A DNA stretch of 64,000 bases from Pseudomonadota bacterium. GTDB lineage: Bacteria > Pseudomonadota > Gammaproteobacteria > Burkholderiales > Burkholderiaceae_C. Below, piece by piece: positions 26,777 through 35,752 of the stretch. The position numbers were made by a program, and so were the translations under genes. A model generated the notes under the pieces. That model was not told the origin of the DNA. It did not search any database and worked only from the letters and a program-made list of their open reading frames with translations. Numbering within the stretch: the first letter of the stretch is position 1; every line of letters starts with the position of its first letter. The DNA is taken from positions 1 through 64,000 of the forward strand of contig JAFECU010000234.1 of NCBI GenBank assembly GCA_018242005.1. Reading direction: 5' to 3'.

Positions 26777-27208
26777 TTACAGGGGATCGACCAGCAGGCG
26801 GTTGCCCACCAGCTCGGCCACACGGTGCGCTCCGATCGTGGGCGTGACGCCGGGCCGGTGGATGGCGGTCCAGCTGGCGCCGCGGTATCTCACGATGGCC
26901 GTGCCGTCGGGCTGCCAGGCGTCGATGAAGACGGTCTCGCCCACGTCGAGGTTGACGCTGCGTTCGGCGCGTGCCGAGGGGTCGCCGGGGCGGCTTCGGC
27001 GCGCGAGGTAGGCGCCCAGCACCGTGCCCGTGCCCACCACGGCACTCACCAGGATCTGCGCCGTGGTGCCCATGCCCAGGTGGGCCGCAATGGCACCCGC
27101 CGCCAGGCCTATGGCCAGCATCAGCAGATAAAAGGTGCCGGTCAGCAGTTCGATGGCCACGGCAACGCCCGCCATGAGCCACCAGAGAGTGGATGCTTCC
27201 AGGGTCAC
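26777..27208 (-). CDS. NfeD family membrane protein
   Basis: Partner of the downstream stomatin-like protein, 143 residues. The membrane region (LWWLMAGVAVAIELLTGTFYLLML and a following hydrophobic stretch) precedes a C-terminal OB-fold with NLDVGETVFIDAWQPDGTAI and RYRGASWTAI. I choose a GTG start because GAAGGAG lies eight bases upstream and the protein then begins just before the first membrane helix. A longer in-frame version starting 61 residues earlier has no support. The two genes are 24 bp apart and surely form an operon. Confidence 0.88.
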   Translation of the reverse strand: MTLEASTLWWLMAGVAVAIELLTGTFYLLMLAIGLAAGAIAAHLGMGTTAQILVSAVVGTGTVLGAYLARRSRPGDPSARAERSVNLDVGETVFIDAWQPDGTAIVRYRGASWTAIHRPGVTPTIGAHRVAELVGNRLLVDPL

Positions 27209-27362
27209 GGGCAGGGCTCCTTCGCTTATGTTGCAGTTTGTTGCGTTGAATCCAGGCGATTCTGGGCGAAATCCGTGAGCGTTCATAGGGAAGATACTCA
27301 TTTTCCTTACACTTCGCGCCTGTTTTGTTTTCCGAGCCCGCACATTGCCCAGGAGGCCGCGC

Positions 27363-29648
27363 ATGAAGTTCCGCTTTCCCATCGTCATCATCGACGAGGA
27401 CTATCGTTCCGAGAACACTTCCGGCCTGGGGATCCGCGCGCTGGCTCATGCCATTGAGGAAGAGGGCTTCGAGGTGCTGGGCGTGACCAGCTACGGCGAC
27501 CTGAGCCAGTTTGCGCAGCAGCAAAGCCGGGCCAGCGCCTTCATCCTGTCGATCGACGACGAGGAGTTCACCCTGGGCGCCGGGCAGGACCCGATCATCC
27601 ACAGCCTGCGCAGCTTCATCGGCGAGGTGCGGCGCAAGAACGCCGAGGTGCCCATCTACATCTATGGCGAGACCAAGACCGCGCGCCACCTGCCCAACGA
27701 CATCCTGCGCGAGCTGCACGGCTTCATCCATATGTTCGAGGACACGCCGGAGTTCGTCGCCAAGCACATCATCCGCGAGGCCAAGAGCTACCTCGAGGGC
27801 GTGCAGCCGCCGTTCTTCAAGGCCCTCCTGGACTACGCCGAGGACGGCTCGTACAGCTGGCACTGCCCCGGCCACTCGGGGGGCGTGGCCTTCCTGAAAA
27901 GCCCCGTGGGCCAGATGTACCACCAGTTCTATGGCGAGAACATGCTGCGCGCCGACGTGTGCAACGCGGTGGAGGAACTCGGCCAGCTGCTCGACCACAA
28001 CGGCGCCATCGGCGAATCCGAGCGCAACGCGGCGCGCATCTTCAACGCCGACCATTGCTTCTTCGTCACCAACGGCACCAGCACGTCCAACAAGATCGTC
28101 TGGCACCACACGGTGGCGCCGGGCGACGTGGTGGTGGTGGACCGCAACTGCCACAAGTCCATCCTGCACAGCATCATCATGACCGGGGCCATCCCGGTGT
28201 TCCTCAAGCCCACGCGAAACCACTTCGGCATCATCGGGCCGATTCCGAAGGCTGAGTTCGAGCCCGATACCATCCGCGCCAAGATTGCCGCCAATCCGTT
28301 GCTCAAGGGCGTGGATGCCAAGGCAGTCAAGCCGCGCGTGCTCACGCTCACGCAGTCGACCTATGACGGCGTGCTCTACAACACCGAGACCATCAAGGGC
28401 CTGCTCGACGGCTACGTGGACAACCTGCACTTCGACGAGGCCTGGCTGCCGCACGCGGCCTTCCACCCGTTCTATGGCAGCTTCCACGCCATGGGCAAGA
28501 AGCGCGCACGGCCTCAGTATTCTGTGGTCTATGCGACCCAGTCCATCCACAAGCTGCTGGCCGGTATCAGCCAGGCCAGCCATGTGCTGGTGCAGGACTC
28601 GCAAAGCGAGAGGCTTGACCGCCACCTGTTCAACGAGGCCTACCTGATGCACACCAGTACCAGCCCGCAGTACAGCATCATCGCCAGCTGCGACGTGGCT
28701 GCGGCCATGATGGAGCCGCCCGGCGGCACGGCGCTGGTCGAGGAAAGCCTGGTCGAGGCGCTGGACTTCCGCCGCGCCATGCGCCAGGTGGAGGAAGAGT
28801 TTGGCAAGGACGACTGGTGGTTCAAGGTCTGGGGCCCCGAGGAGCTCGTGGACGAGGGCCTGGGCACGGCCGAGCCCTGGGTCTTCCGCAACAAGGGCAG
28901 GAAGAAGAACGGCGCGGCCAAATGGCATGGCTTTGGCGACCTGGCCGACGGCTTCAACATGCTCGACCCGATCAAGTCCACCATCGTCACGCCGGGCCTG
29001 AATCTGGACGGCAAGTTCGACGAGACCGGAATCCCCGCCAGCATCGTCACCAAATTCCTGGCCGAGCACGGCGTGGTGGTCGAGAAGACCGGCCTGTACA
29101 GCTTCTTCATCATGTTCACCATCGGCATCACCAAGGGCCGCTGGAACACCCTGTTGGCCGCGCTGCAGCAGTTCAAGGACGACTATGAGAAGAATCAGCC
29201 GATGTGGCGCATCCTTCCCGAGTTCTGCCAGCAGCACAAGCGCTACGAGAGGATGGGCCTGAAGGACCTGTGCCAGCATGTGCACCAGCTCTACGCCAAA
29301 TACGACATCGCGCGCCTGACGACGGAGATGTATCTGTCGGACCTGACGCCTGCGATGAAGCCCAGCGACGCCTACGCCCACATTGCCCAGCGCAAGACCG
29401 AGCGCGTGCCCGTCGACGAGCTCGAGGGGCGCATCACCACCAGCCTGATCACGCCTTACCCGCCGGGCATTCCGCTCCTGATCCCGGGCGAGGTGTTCAA
29501 CAGAAAGATAGTGGACTACCTCAAGTTCGCGCGCGAGTTCGCCAAGCTTTGTCCTGGCTTCGAGACCGACATCCACGGCCTGGTGGAGATCGAGGACGAC
29601 ATGGGCAATGTGAGCTACTACGCCGACTGCGTGGCAGCCCAGGACTGA
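27363..29648 (+). CDS. Arginine/lysine/ornithine decarboxylase
   Basis: Large PLP-dependent basic amino-acid decarboxylase of fold III, 761 residues. The N-terminal wing domain (about 1-130) is receiver-like, starting FRFPIVIIDEDYRSENTSGLG. The core has HCPGHSGGVAF, the DxH motif in NLHFDEAWLPHAAFHPFYG, and the PLP lysine in ATQSIHKLLAG (Lys397). The C-terminal domain contains ITPYPPGIPLLIPGE. Arginine, lysine and ornithine cannot be told apart safely by eye. The ATG has a CAGGAGG ribosome binding site. No antiporter gene is adjacent, so a biosynthetic polyamine role is as likely as acid resistance. Confidence 0.93.
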   Translation: MKFRFPIVIIDEDYRSENTSGLGIRALAHAIEEEGFEVLGVTSYGDLSQFAQQQSRASAFILSIDDEEFTLGAGQDPIIHSLRSFIGEVRRKNAEVPIYIYGETKTARHLPNDILRELHGFIHMFEDTPEFVAKHIIREAKSYLEGVQPPFFKALLDYAEDGSYSWHCPGHSGGVAFLKSPVGQMYHQFYGENMLRADVCNAVEELGQLLDHNGAIGESERNAARIFNADHCFFVTNGTSTSNKIVWHHTVAPGDVVVVDRNCHKSILHSIIMTGAIPVFLKPTRNHFGIIGPIPKAEFEPDTIRAKIAANPLLKGVDAKAVKPRVLTLTQSTYDGVLYNTETIKGLLDGYVDNLHFDEAWLPHAAFHPFYGSFHAMGKKRARPQYSVVYATQSIHKLLAGISQASHVLVQDSQSERLDRHLFNEAYLMHTSTSPQYSIIASCDVAAAMMEPPGGTALVEESLVEALDFRRAMRQVEEEFGKDDWWFKVWGPEELVDEGLGTAEPWVFRNKGRKKNGAAKWHGFGDLADGFNMLDPIKSTIVTPGLNLDGKFDETGIPASIVTKFLAEHGVVVEKTGLYSFFIMFTIGITKGRWNTLLAALQQFKDDYEKNQPMWRILPEFCQQHKRYERMGLKDLCQHVHQLYAKYDIARLTTEMYLSDLTPAMKPSDAYAHIAQRKTERVPVDELEGRITTSLITPYPPGIPLLIPGEVFNRKIVDYLKFAREFAKLCPGFETDIHGLVEIEDDMGNVSYYADCVAAQD

Positions 29649-29669
29649 AGAATCGGCAAAAGCCGCGTC

Positions 29670-30638
29670 TCAGAGCCGCGGGGCCCGGGCGCCGTTTTTG
29701 AACCACTCCTGCAGGTGCTCGACCAGGCACTGCACGGCCCGGGGAACGCGCGGCGCCCAGGGGCGTATGGCGAAGATGCGCCCGCCAAAGAAGCCCTGGG
29801 GCTGCCAGTCGGGCAGTATGGGCACCAGCTGGCGCCTGTCCTGAGGGTGCACGCCGGCGCTGAAGTCCGGCAGGAGCGCAATGCCCAGGCCGGCGAGCGC
29901 CGCTTCGCGCAGCGCCTCGCTGTTGTTGGCCTTGAGCGGGCCTTGTACAGCCACCTGGCACAGCTCGGGGGCCTTGCGCGGGTGCTCGCGCATCAGTGTC
30001 CAGTTCTGCACGCTGGTGCTGCCGCGCAGATAGACCAGGCAGTCGTGCTCGGCCAGCTCGCGCGGATGGCTGGGGGTGCCGCGGCGCTCCAGATAGCCGG
30101 GACTGGCGGCCAGCATGGCACGCGTTTCGCACAGCAGCCAGGCCACATAGGTCTCGGGCGGCTGGTGGCTGTGGCGTATCGCCAGGTCATAGCCCTCCTG
30201 CGCCAGATTGATGAGCTTGTCGTTCAGATCGAGCTCGATGCGGATCTGCGGAAACCGCAGCAGGAAGGCGGACAGCGCCGGCATCACATGCTGGCGCCCC
30301 AGCGCCACGGGCGCCGTCATGCGCACGAGGCCCCGCGGCGTGCTGGCCAGGTCGCGGATGGCGGCATAGCTTTGCTCGATCTGCGCAAACGACGGGGCCG
30401 TGTCGTCCACCAGCTGCTGGCCTGCGGCGGTGAGCGCCACTGCGCGCGTGGTGCGTTGCACCAGCGGCACGCCGGCGGCGCGCTCCAGGGCCGCAATGCG
30501 CTGGCTGACCGTGGCCTTTGAAACGCCCAGGCGCCGCGCCGCCTGGGTGTAGCTGCGCGTCTGGCCTATCACCAGCAGCAGGTGCAGGTCGGCCAGCACG
30601 GGCTGGCTGGCAAGGGTGGTGGTGGATTCCTTGGGCAT
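29670..30638 (-). CDS. LysR family regulator divergent from mmsA
   Basis: LysR-type transcriptional regulator of 322 residues. The winged helix-turn-helix near residues 22-75 reads SYTQAARRLGVSKATVSQRI, then a LysR substrate-binding domain with GLVRMTAPVALGRQHVMPAL. It is divergent from mmsA and the GMC oxidoreductase, and a perfect 8-bp inverted repeat with TTT/AAA ends lies between. A similar LysR-mmsA-GMC arrangement controls 3-hydroxypropionate degradation in some pseudomonads (HpdR), so the same inducer is a fair guess. Start MPKEST is chosen because an upstream extension would run through the operator. Confidence 0.9.
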   Translation of the reverse strand: MPKESTTTLASQPVLADLHLLLVIGQTRSYTQAARRLGVSKATVSQRIAALERAAGVPLVQRTTRAVALTAAGQQLVDDTAPSFAQIEQSYAAIRDLASTPRGLVRMTAPVALGRQHVMPALSAFLLRFPQIRIELDLNDKLINLAQEGYDLAIRHSHQPPETYVAWLLCETRAMLAASPGYLERRGTPSHPRELAEHDCLVYLRGSTSVQNWTLMREHPRKAPELCQVAVQGPLKANNSEALREAALAGLGIALLPDFSAGVHPQDRRQLVPILPDWQPQGFFGGRIFAIRPWAPRVPRAVQCLVEHLQEWFKNGARAPRL

Positions 30639-30646
30639 GGATCTCG

Positions 30647-30670
30647 CATTGTTTGATTTTCTAAACAATG
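30647..30670. promoter_or_regulatory. LysR-type operator candidate between LysR gene and mmsA
   Basis: CATTGTTT (30647-30654) and AAACAATG (30663-30670) are perfect reverse complements around eight A/T-rich bases. The arrangement contains the T-N11-A pattern of LysR-type boxes. It lies 8 bp from the regulator's start codon and about 80 bp upstream of mmsA, suited to autoregulation and activation. Confidence 0.6.
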
Positions 30671-30748
30671 TAATTGGTTTTCTGGCCTTCTCAGGCAAAG
30701 GCGGCAAACCTACACTGCCGGCCGTTCACACCACATCAGGAGATCGAC

Positions 30749-32263
30749 ATGACCCAGAGCACGATTGCCCACTGGATTTCCGGCGCCCAGGTGGCGGCCA
30801 CGAGCGGTCAGCAATTGCCCGTCTACAACCCCGCCACCGGCGCCGTGACCGGCCAGGTGCAACTGGCCAGCGGCGCCGACGTGAACGCGGCCGTGGCGTC
30901 GGCCAAGGCTGCCTTCCCGGCCTGGAGCAATCTGCCGCCGCTGCGCCGTGCGCGCATCCTGAACAAATTTCTGCAGCTGCTCAACGAGCACCGCGACGAC
31001 CTGGCCCGCATGATCACGGCCGAGCATGGCAAGGTGTTCACCGACGCCCAGGGCGAGGTCACGCGCGGCATAGAGATCGTCGAGTTCGCCTGCGCCGCGC
31101 CGCAGCTGCTCAAGACCGATTTCACCGACCAGGTGTCCACCAACATCGACAACTGGACGCTGCGCCAACCCCTGGGCGTGGTCGCGGGCATCACGCCGTT
31201 CAACTTCCCCGTCATGGTGCCCATGTGGATGTTCCCCATGGCGCTCGCGGCCGGCAACACCTTTGTGCTCAAGCCCAGCCCCATCGACCCCAGCCCCAGC
31301 CTGTTCATGGCCGAGCTGCTCAGGCAGGCCGGCCTGCCCGATGGCGTATTCAACGTCGTGCAGGGCGACAAGGAGGCGGTGAATGCGCTGCTCGAGCACC
31401 CCGACGTGCAGGCGATCTCCTTCGTGGGTTCCACGCCCATTGCCAACTACATCTATGAAACCGGCGCGCGCCACGGCAAGCGTGTGCAGGCCCTGGGCGG
31501 TGCCAAGAACCATCTGGTGGTCATGCCCGACGCGGACATGGACCAGGTGGTCGATGCCCTGATCGGTGCGGCCTATGGCTCCGCCGGCGAGCGCTGCATG
31601 GCCATCAGCGTGGCCGTGTTCGTGGGTGAGGGCACGGCCGAGAAGGTCTTGCCCAAGCTGATCGAGCGCACCCGCGCGCTCAAGGTGCTCCATGGCACCA
31701 ATCTTGAGGCCGAGATGGGCCCCATCGTCACGCGCGCGGCGCATGAGCGCATCACCGGCTACATCGAGCAGGGCGTGAAGGAAGGCGCGCAGCTGCTGGT
31801 CGACGGCCGGGGCTTCGACGGCAAGACCGCCGGCGAGGGCTGCGCCGACGGTTTCTGGCTCGGCGGCACGCTGTTCGACCATGTTACGCCCGAGATGCGC
31901 ATCTACAAGGAGGAAATCTTCGGCCCCGTGCTGGCCTGTGTGCGCGTGGAGGACTTCGGCCAGGCGGTCGATCTCATCAACCGGCACGAGTTTGGCAACG
32001 GCGTGAGCTGCTACACCCGCGACGGCCATATCGCGCGCGAGTTCGGCCGCCGCATTCAGGTGGGCATGGTGGGCATCAACGTGCCCATCCCCGTGCCCAT
32101 GGCCTGGCATGGCTTTGGCGGCTGGAAGAAGAGCCTGTTTGGCGACATGCATGCCTATGGCGAAGAGGGCATTCGCTTCTATACCAAGCAAAAGAGCATC
32201 ATGCAGCGCTGGCCTGAGTCCACGGCCAAGGGCGCCGAATTCGCCATGCCCACCAGTCAGTAA
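30749..32263 (+). CDS. mmsA: CoA-acylating methylmalonate-semialdehyde dehydrogenase
   Basis: NAD-dependent enzyme that converts methylmalonate or malonate semialdehyde and CoA to propionyl-CoA or acetyl-CoA with loss of CO2. The 504-residue protein has the aldehyde dehydrogenase fold with [36 protein letters not shown], the catalytic cysteine in [12 protein letters not shown] (Cys283) and [14 protein letters not shown]. The [10 protein letters not shown] surround is specific to MMSDH. The ATG follows a CAGGAGA ribosome binding site. It is paired with a downstream GMC dehydrogenase and a divergent LysR gene. Confidence 0.95.
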   Translation: MTQSTIAHWISGAQVAATSGQQLPVYNPATGAVTGQVQLASGADVNAAVASAKAAFPAWSNLPPLRRARILNKFLQLLNEHRDDLARMITAEHGKVFTDAQGEVTRGIEIVEFACAAPQLLKTDFTDQVSTNIDNWTLRQPLGVVAGITPFNFPVMVPMWMFPMALAAGNTFVLKPSPIDPSPSLFMAELLRQAGLPDGVFNVVQGDKEAVNALLEHPDVQAISFVGSTPIANYIYETGARHGKRVQALGGAKNHLVVMPDADMDQVVDALIGAAYGSAGERCMAISVAVFVGEGTAEKVLPKLIERTRALKVLHGTNLEAEMGPIVTRAAHERITGYIEQGVKEGAQLLVDGRGFDGKTAGEGCADGFWLGGTLFDHVTPEMRIYKEEIFGPVLACVRVEDFGQAVDLINRHEFGNGVSCYTRDGHIAREFGRRIQVGMVGINVPIPVPMAWHGFGGWKKSLFGDMHAYGEEGIRFYTKQKSIMQRWPESTAKGAEFAMPTSQ

Positions 32264-32269
32264 GGCCTT

Positions 32270-32299
32270 CGGAAGGCCGCCCTTCGGGGCTGCCTTCCG
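32270..32299. repeat. Nested hairpin between mmsA and the GMC oxidoreductase
   Basis: CGGAAGGC pairs with GCCTTCCG (8-bp outer stem) around an inner CCC-TTCG-GGG hairpin. No T tract follows, so it is more likely an mRNA stem that tunes expression between the two genes than a terminator. Confidence 0.5.
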
Positions 32300-32332
32300 A
32301 TCGTCCGAGAACCACAGGTACAGGAGACAGAC

Positions 32333-34063
32333 ATGCAGGACCGCAACCTCTTTGACTACATCGTCGTGGGCGCAGGCACGGCCGGGGCCTTGATGGCCAA
32401 CCGGCTCAGCGCCGACCCCCAGGTGCGGGTGCTGTTGCTCGAAGCCGGTGGCAAGGACGACTACCACTGGATCCACATCCCCGTTGGCTATCTCTATTGC
32501 ATTGGCAACCCGCGCACCGACTGGTGCTACTTCACCGAGGCGGATGCGGGCCTCAATGGCCGCAAGCTGCGCTATCCGCGCGGCAAGACCCTGGGAGGGT
32601 GCTCGAGCATCAACGGCATGATCTACATGCGTGGCCAGGCGCGCGACTATGACCAATGGGCGGCGCTGACGGGCGACGAAGCCTGGAGCTGGAACGAAGT
32701 GCTGCAGGCGTTTCGCGCGCACGAGGATCATTACCGGCTCGACCCTGGCAGCCAGCAGGGCTGGAGCGACGCGCAGCGCCGCGAATTCCTGCGCCTGCAC
32801 AGCAACGCCAGCGACAGCCGCAACCCGGCCCGCAAGACGTTCGACGTGCCGGGCGGTGAGTGGCGCGTGGAGAAGCAGCGCCTGCGCTGGGAGATTCTGG
32901 ACGCCTTCGCCCAGGCTGCGGTGCAGGCCGGCATCCCCGAGACGGATGACTTCAACCGCGGCGACAACGAGGGCGTGAGCTATTTCGAGGTCAACCAGCG
33001 CGGCGGCTGGCGCTGGAATACGGCCAAGGCGTTCCTGCGTCCGGTGCAGCAGCGCCCCAACCTCACGGTGTGGACGGGCGCGCAGGTCAAGCGGCTGCAG
33101 CTGGAGCGGCGCGGCGACGGCGGCATGGCCTGCACGGGTGTGGAGCTCGTCAGGGGCCACGAGGTCGTGAGCGTGCGCGCGCAGCGTGAGGTTGTGCTCT
33201 GCGCGGGTGCGGTGGCCTCGCCACAGATCCTGCAACTGTCGGGCATTGGCGCGTCGCAGCACCTGCAGCCCCATGGCATCCAGACCCAGGTGGAGCTGCC
33301 GGGCGTGGGGAGCAATCTGCAGGACCATCTGCAGATCCGCTCGGTCTACAAGGTCAGCAACGTCAGCACGCTCAACACCCGCGCGGGCAGCCTGTGGGGC
33401 AAGGGCATGATCGGGCTCGAATATGTGCTTCACCGCAGCGGCCCCATGAGCATGGCGCCCTCGCAGCTCGGTGCGTTCACACGTTCGTCCGACCGCTACC
33501 CGCATGCCAACATCCAGTACCACGTCCAGCCCCTGAGCCTGGAGGCCTTTGGCGAGCCGCTGCACAGCTTTGACGCCTTCACGGCCAGCGTCTGCAATCT
33601 CAACCCGACCTCGCGCGGCAGTGTGCGCCTCAAGAGCGGCAACTTTCAGGACGCGCCGGCGATTGCGCCCAACTACCTGAGCACCGAGGACGACCGCCAG
33701 GTCGCCGCCGACAGCCTGCGCGTGACGCGACGCATCGTCGCCCAGCCGGCCCTGAGCCGCTACCAGCCCGAGGAATTCAAGCCCGGCGTGCAGTACCAGA
33801 GCGACGAGGACCTGGCACGCCTGGCGGGCGACATCGCCACCACCATCTTCCACCCGGTGGGCACCTGCAAGATGGGGCGCGAGAGCGATCCGAACGCCGT
33901 GGTGGATTCGCACCTGCGCGTGCTCGACGGCCGCGGTGGCCGGGTCGCCGGGCTGCGCGTGGTGGACGCCAGCGTCATGCCCACCATCACCAGCGGCAAC
34001 ACCAACAGCCCCACGCTGATGATTGCCGAGCGTGCGGCTCATTGGATGCGCACGGGGCAATAG
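32333..34063 (+). CDS. GMC family FAD oxidoreductase, probable 3-hydroxypropionate dehydrogenase
   Basis: FAD-dependent alcohol dehydrogenase of the glucose-methanol-choline family, 576 residues. The FAD motif YIVVGAGTAGALMANRLS is at residues 9-26. Family signatures follow: GKTLGGCSSINGMIYMRG and ASPQILQLSGIG, with HPVGTCKMG and NTNSPTLMIAE at the C-terminal active site. Gene order LysR / mmsA / GMC matches the 3-hydroxypropionate pathway described in Pseudomonas denitrificans, where the GMC enzyme HpdH makes malonate semialdehyde for MmsA. Family is certain; the substrate is inferred from the neighbours and could be another short alcohol. Confidence 0.85.
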   Translation: MQDRNLFDYIVVGAGTAGALMANRLSADPQVRVLLLEAGGKDDYHWIHIPVGYLYCIGNPRTDWCYFTEADAGLNGRKLRYPRGKTLGGCSSINGMIYMRGQARDYDQWAALTGDEAWSWNEVLQAFRAHEDHYRLDPGSQQGWSDAQRREFLRLHSNASDSRNPARKTFDVPGGEWRVEKQRLRWEILDAFAQAAVQAGIPETDDFNRGDNEGVSYFEVNQRGGWRWNTAKAFLRPVQQRPNLTVWTGAQVKRLQLERRGDGGMACTGVELVRGHEVVSVRAQREVVLCAGAVASPQILQLSGIGASQHLQPHGIQTQVELPGVGSNLQDHLQIRSVYKVSNVSTLNTRAGSLWGKGMIGLEYVLHRSGPMSMAPSQLGAFTRSSDRYPHANIQYHVQPLSLEAFGEPLHSFDAFTASVCNLNPTSRGSVRLKSGNFQDAPAIAPNYLSTEDDRQVAADSLRVTRRIVAQPALSRYQPEEFKPGVQYQSDEDLARLAGDIATTIFHPVGTCKMGRESDPNAVVDSHLRVLDGRGGRVAGLRVVDASVMPTITSGNTNSPTLMIAERAAHWMRTGQ

Positions 34064-34077
34064 GCCGGCTCGATGGG

Positions 34078-35013
34078 CTATGGGCTTTTGACCGTCCCCG
34101 TGGATGGGGGTTCATCGGCGCGCACGCGCCAAAAGCGCGCAAAGCGCGGCAGGCCGCTCGCATGAGTGCCGTTGTAGCGGTAGGTCACCACCGAGCCCAC
34201 GGGCGGCGGCTGGCGGCGCAGCGCATCGGGCAGGCCACTGCCCAGGCGCAGGCGCCGGCCATCTTCCAGCTTCACGAGCAGCGCGCCGGTCTGGCCCGCG
34301 TACTTGCCCCGGCCCGGCACATGGCCGACGACGCGCGCCTCGGCGTCCTCGAAGGACTTGAGCTTGAGCAGATCCTCGCTGCGCCCGCCGCGGTAGGGCG
34401 CGTCATCGCGGCGCAGCATCAGGCCCTCGGCGCCGGCCTTGTCATGCGCGTGCAACTGCGCCATCAGCTCGCCGTGGCTGGCCACGCGCCACTGTGGTGC
34501 CGCCCGCACCCAGGCTTGCCCGATCTTTGCCACCGCTCCTTGCAGCGCGGGCAGGCGTGCGCCAAAACCGCCAGGCGCGCCCGGCAGGTCAAACACCATG
34601 TAGCTCAGTTGACGCCACTGCGCCTCGTCCGGGGTGGCCGCAGCCACCGCCGCCTGCGCGGAGGCAAACCGGCCGCGCCCGGCCCACAGTTCGCCGTCGA
34701 GCGGCTCGGCGGGCCAGCCGGCGGTGAACCAGGCGGGTGCGCGAATCGGCAGGCCCTGGCGGCTTTGCAGTTCGCTGCCCGTCCAGATGGCGCGCACGCC
34801 GTCGTACTTCTCGCTGACCCAGTAGGCGCTGACGTCTATGCCGGGCCGGTAGCGCAGCGCCAGCGTCGGGGAGGGTGGCGCGGCGCGCGCTGCCAGGCAA
34901 GTCAAAGCCGTCAAAAAACATAGCAGCCAGCGCAGTGCGAATAATCGCTTCTGGCACAAAATGCGCTGTAAATGTGGGGCGATCTCGGGCGGGCCTGCGG
35001 TGCTGGGGCGCAT
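34078..35013 (-). CDS. Secreted ATP-dependent DNA ligase (LigE-like)
   Basis: Minimal ATP-dependent DNA ligase of 311 residues. The nucleotidylation motif is EKYDGVRA (Lys69). Later motifs include PLDGELWAGRGRF, EGLMLRRDDAPYRGGRSEDLLKLK and a compact OB domain ending TYRYNGTHASGLPRFARFWRVR. A hydrophobic stretch at residues 26-45 ending LAARA looks like a signal peptide, as known for the periplasmic LigE group in proteobacteria, proposed to repair DNA taken up during transformation. The start MRPSTAG is the first that allows a complete signal peptide. It converges on the GMC gene. Confidence 0.9.
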   Translation of the reverse strand: MRPSTAGPPEIAPHLQRILCQKRLFALRWLLCFLTALTCLAARAAPPSPTLALRYRPGIDVSAYWVSEKYDGVRAIWTGSELQSRQGLPIRAPAWFTAGWPAEPLDGELWAGRGRFASAQAAVAAATPDEAQWRQLSYMVFDLPGAPGGFGARLPALQGAVAKIGQAWVRAAPQWRVASHGELMAQLHAHDKAGAEGLMLRRDDAPYRGGRSEDLLKLKSFEDAEARVVGHVPGRGKYAGQTGALLVKLEDGRRLRLGSGLPDALRRQPPPVGSVVTYRYNGTHASGLPRFARFWRVRADEPPSTGTVKSP

Positions 35014-35138
35014 TGCAACTCCTGAGTGGGTCCAGGGCGGCGTCCCTCGGCACGTATCGCGCCGGGCCGACACCGACCTGTTGCCGGGCAGGGTGAAATC
35101 GTAAACTGTGCGCGTCATTCACCCCCCAAGGAGCACCG

Positions 35139-35363
35139 ATGTTTCCCGAGTATCGTGAACTGATTACCAGGATCAAAGGCCAGGACGTGCACTTCACCCG
35201 GCTGTTTGAGAAGCACAACGAACTGGACCACCGCATCAGGAACATGGAGGAGCGCATCATTGCCGCCACGGTCCATGAGATTGAGAAGCTGAAGAAGGAA
35301 AAGCTGCTGCTCAAGGACCAGATCTACGCCCACCTGCGCCGCCTGGATGGGGCGCAGGCCTGA
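35139..35363 (+). CDS. YdcH family (DUF465) small coiled-coil protein
   Basis: Protein of 74 residues, nearly all alpha-helical and charged. MFPEYRELITRIKGQDVHF and HNELDHRIRNMEERI, followed by EIEKLKKEKLLLKDQIYAHL, match DUF465/YdcH throughout. The function is unknown. The start has a clear AAGGAG six bases upstream. It is divergent from the DNA ligase gene and probably monocistronic. Confidence 0.9.
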   Translation: MFPEYRELITRIKGQDVHFTRLFEKHNELDHRIRNMEERIIAATVHEIEKLKKEKLLLKDQIYAHLRRLDGAQA

Positions 35364-35752
35364 AGGCTGATCGGCCACCGGCTGAACCGCCCTGGTCCCC
35401 GCGGGGATCCAACATGTGAAACGCCGCCGTGCCGGATCGCCTTTGGCGGCCGGTGCGGCACTTGAGTGATGCATGGCCCCGTGCCTCCATGCGCGCCTGC
35501 ATGCGTCGCGCAATCCGCTGCTGGCCTGGGTGGGCTGGCGGCAGGGCATTGGGCGGGATCGCGTGCGGCGCAAGCAGGCAGGTGCCGTGGAGTCGCTGCG
35601 CGCGCAGCGGGACGGCCCGAGCGCAGGCGATCAGGACGTGCTGCGCGGCGCGGCGGCGGGCCGGCTCAACGGCCAGGTGGCCGCCGAGCTGGGCGTGAGC
35701 GTGACCAGTCGGGTGGCACGCTCAACAAGCTTCGCTACTTGAGCCTCTATGT
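35364..35752. other. Region of about 390 bp with a decayed regulator remnant
   Basis: Between the DUF465 gene and serB. It begins with a GC-rich stem (GCCGCCGTGCCGG against CCGGTGCGGC, near 35421-35460) that lacks a T tract. The middle and right part is occupied by the FixJ-like remnant described separately. No intact gene fits here. Confidence 0.5.
35473..35742 (+). pseudogene. Remnant of a FixJ/StyR-type response regulator HTH
   Basis: The frame encodes 89 residues. Positions about 50-80, DQDVLRGAAAGRLNGQVAAE then LGVS, closely resemble the helix-turn-helix of FixJ-family regulators (usual pattern: R-E-x-x-V-L-x-x-V-x-x-G-R-L-N-K-Q-I-A-A-E-L-G-I-S). The sequence then breaks off where T-V-K-V-H-R would be expected. 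No receiver domain precedes it; the upstream residues are basic and unmatched. I read it as a fragment of a lost two-component regulator, not a functional gene. Confidence 0.5.

Noticed and set aside
26583-29576. Nearly 1000-codon open frame opposite the amino-acid decarboxylase
   Set aside because: It is a shadow of the decarboxylase frame: composition is Val/Leu/His/Gly-rich without motifs, while the sense strand has every family signature.
30710-34060. Over 1100-codon open frame opposite mmsA and the GMC gene
   Set aside because: It spans two real genes and their intergenic hairpin on the opposite strand, which a genuine gene would not do. It matches no family by eye.
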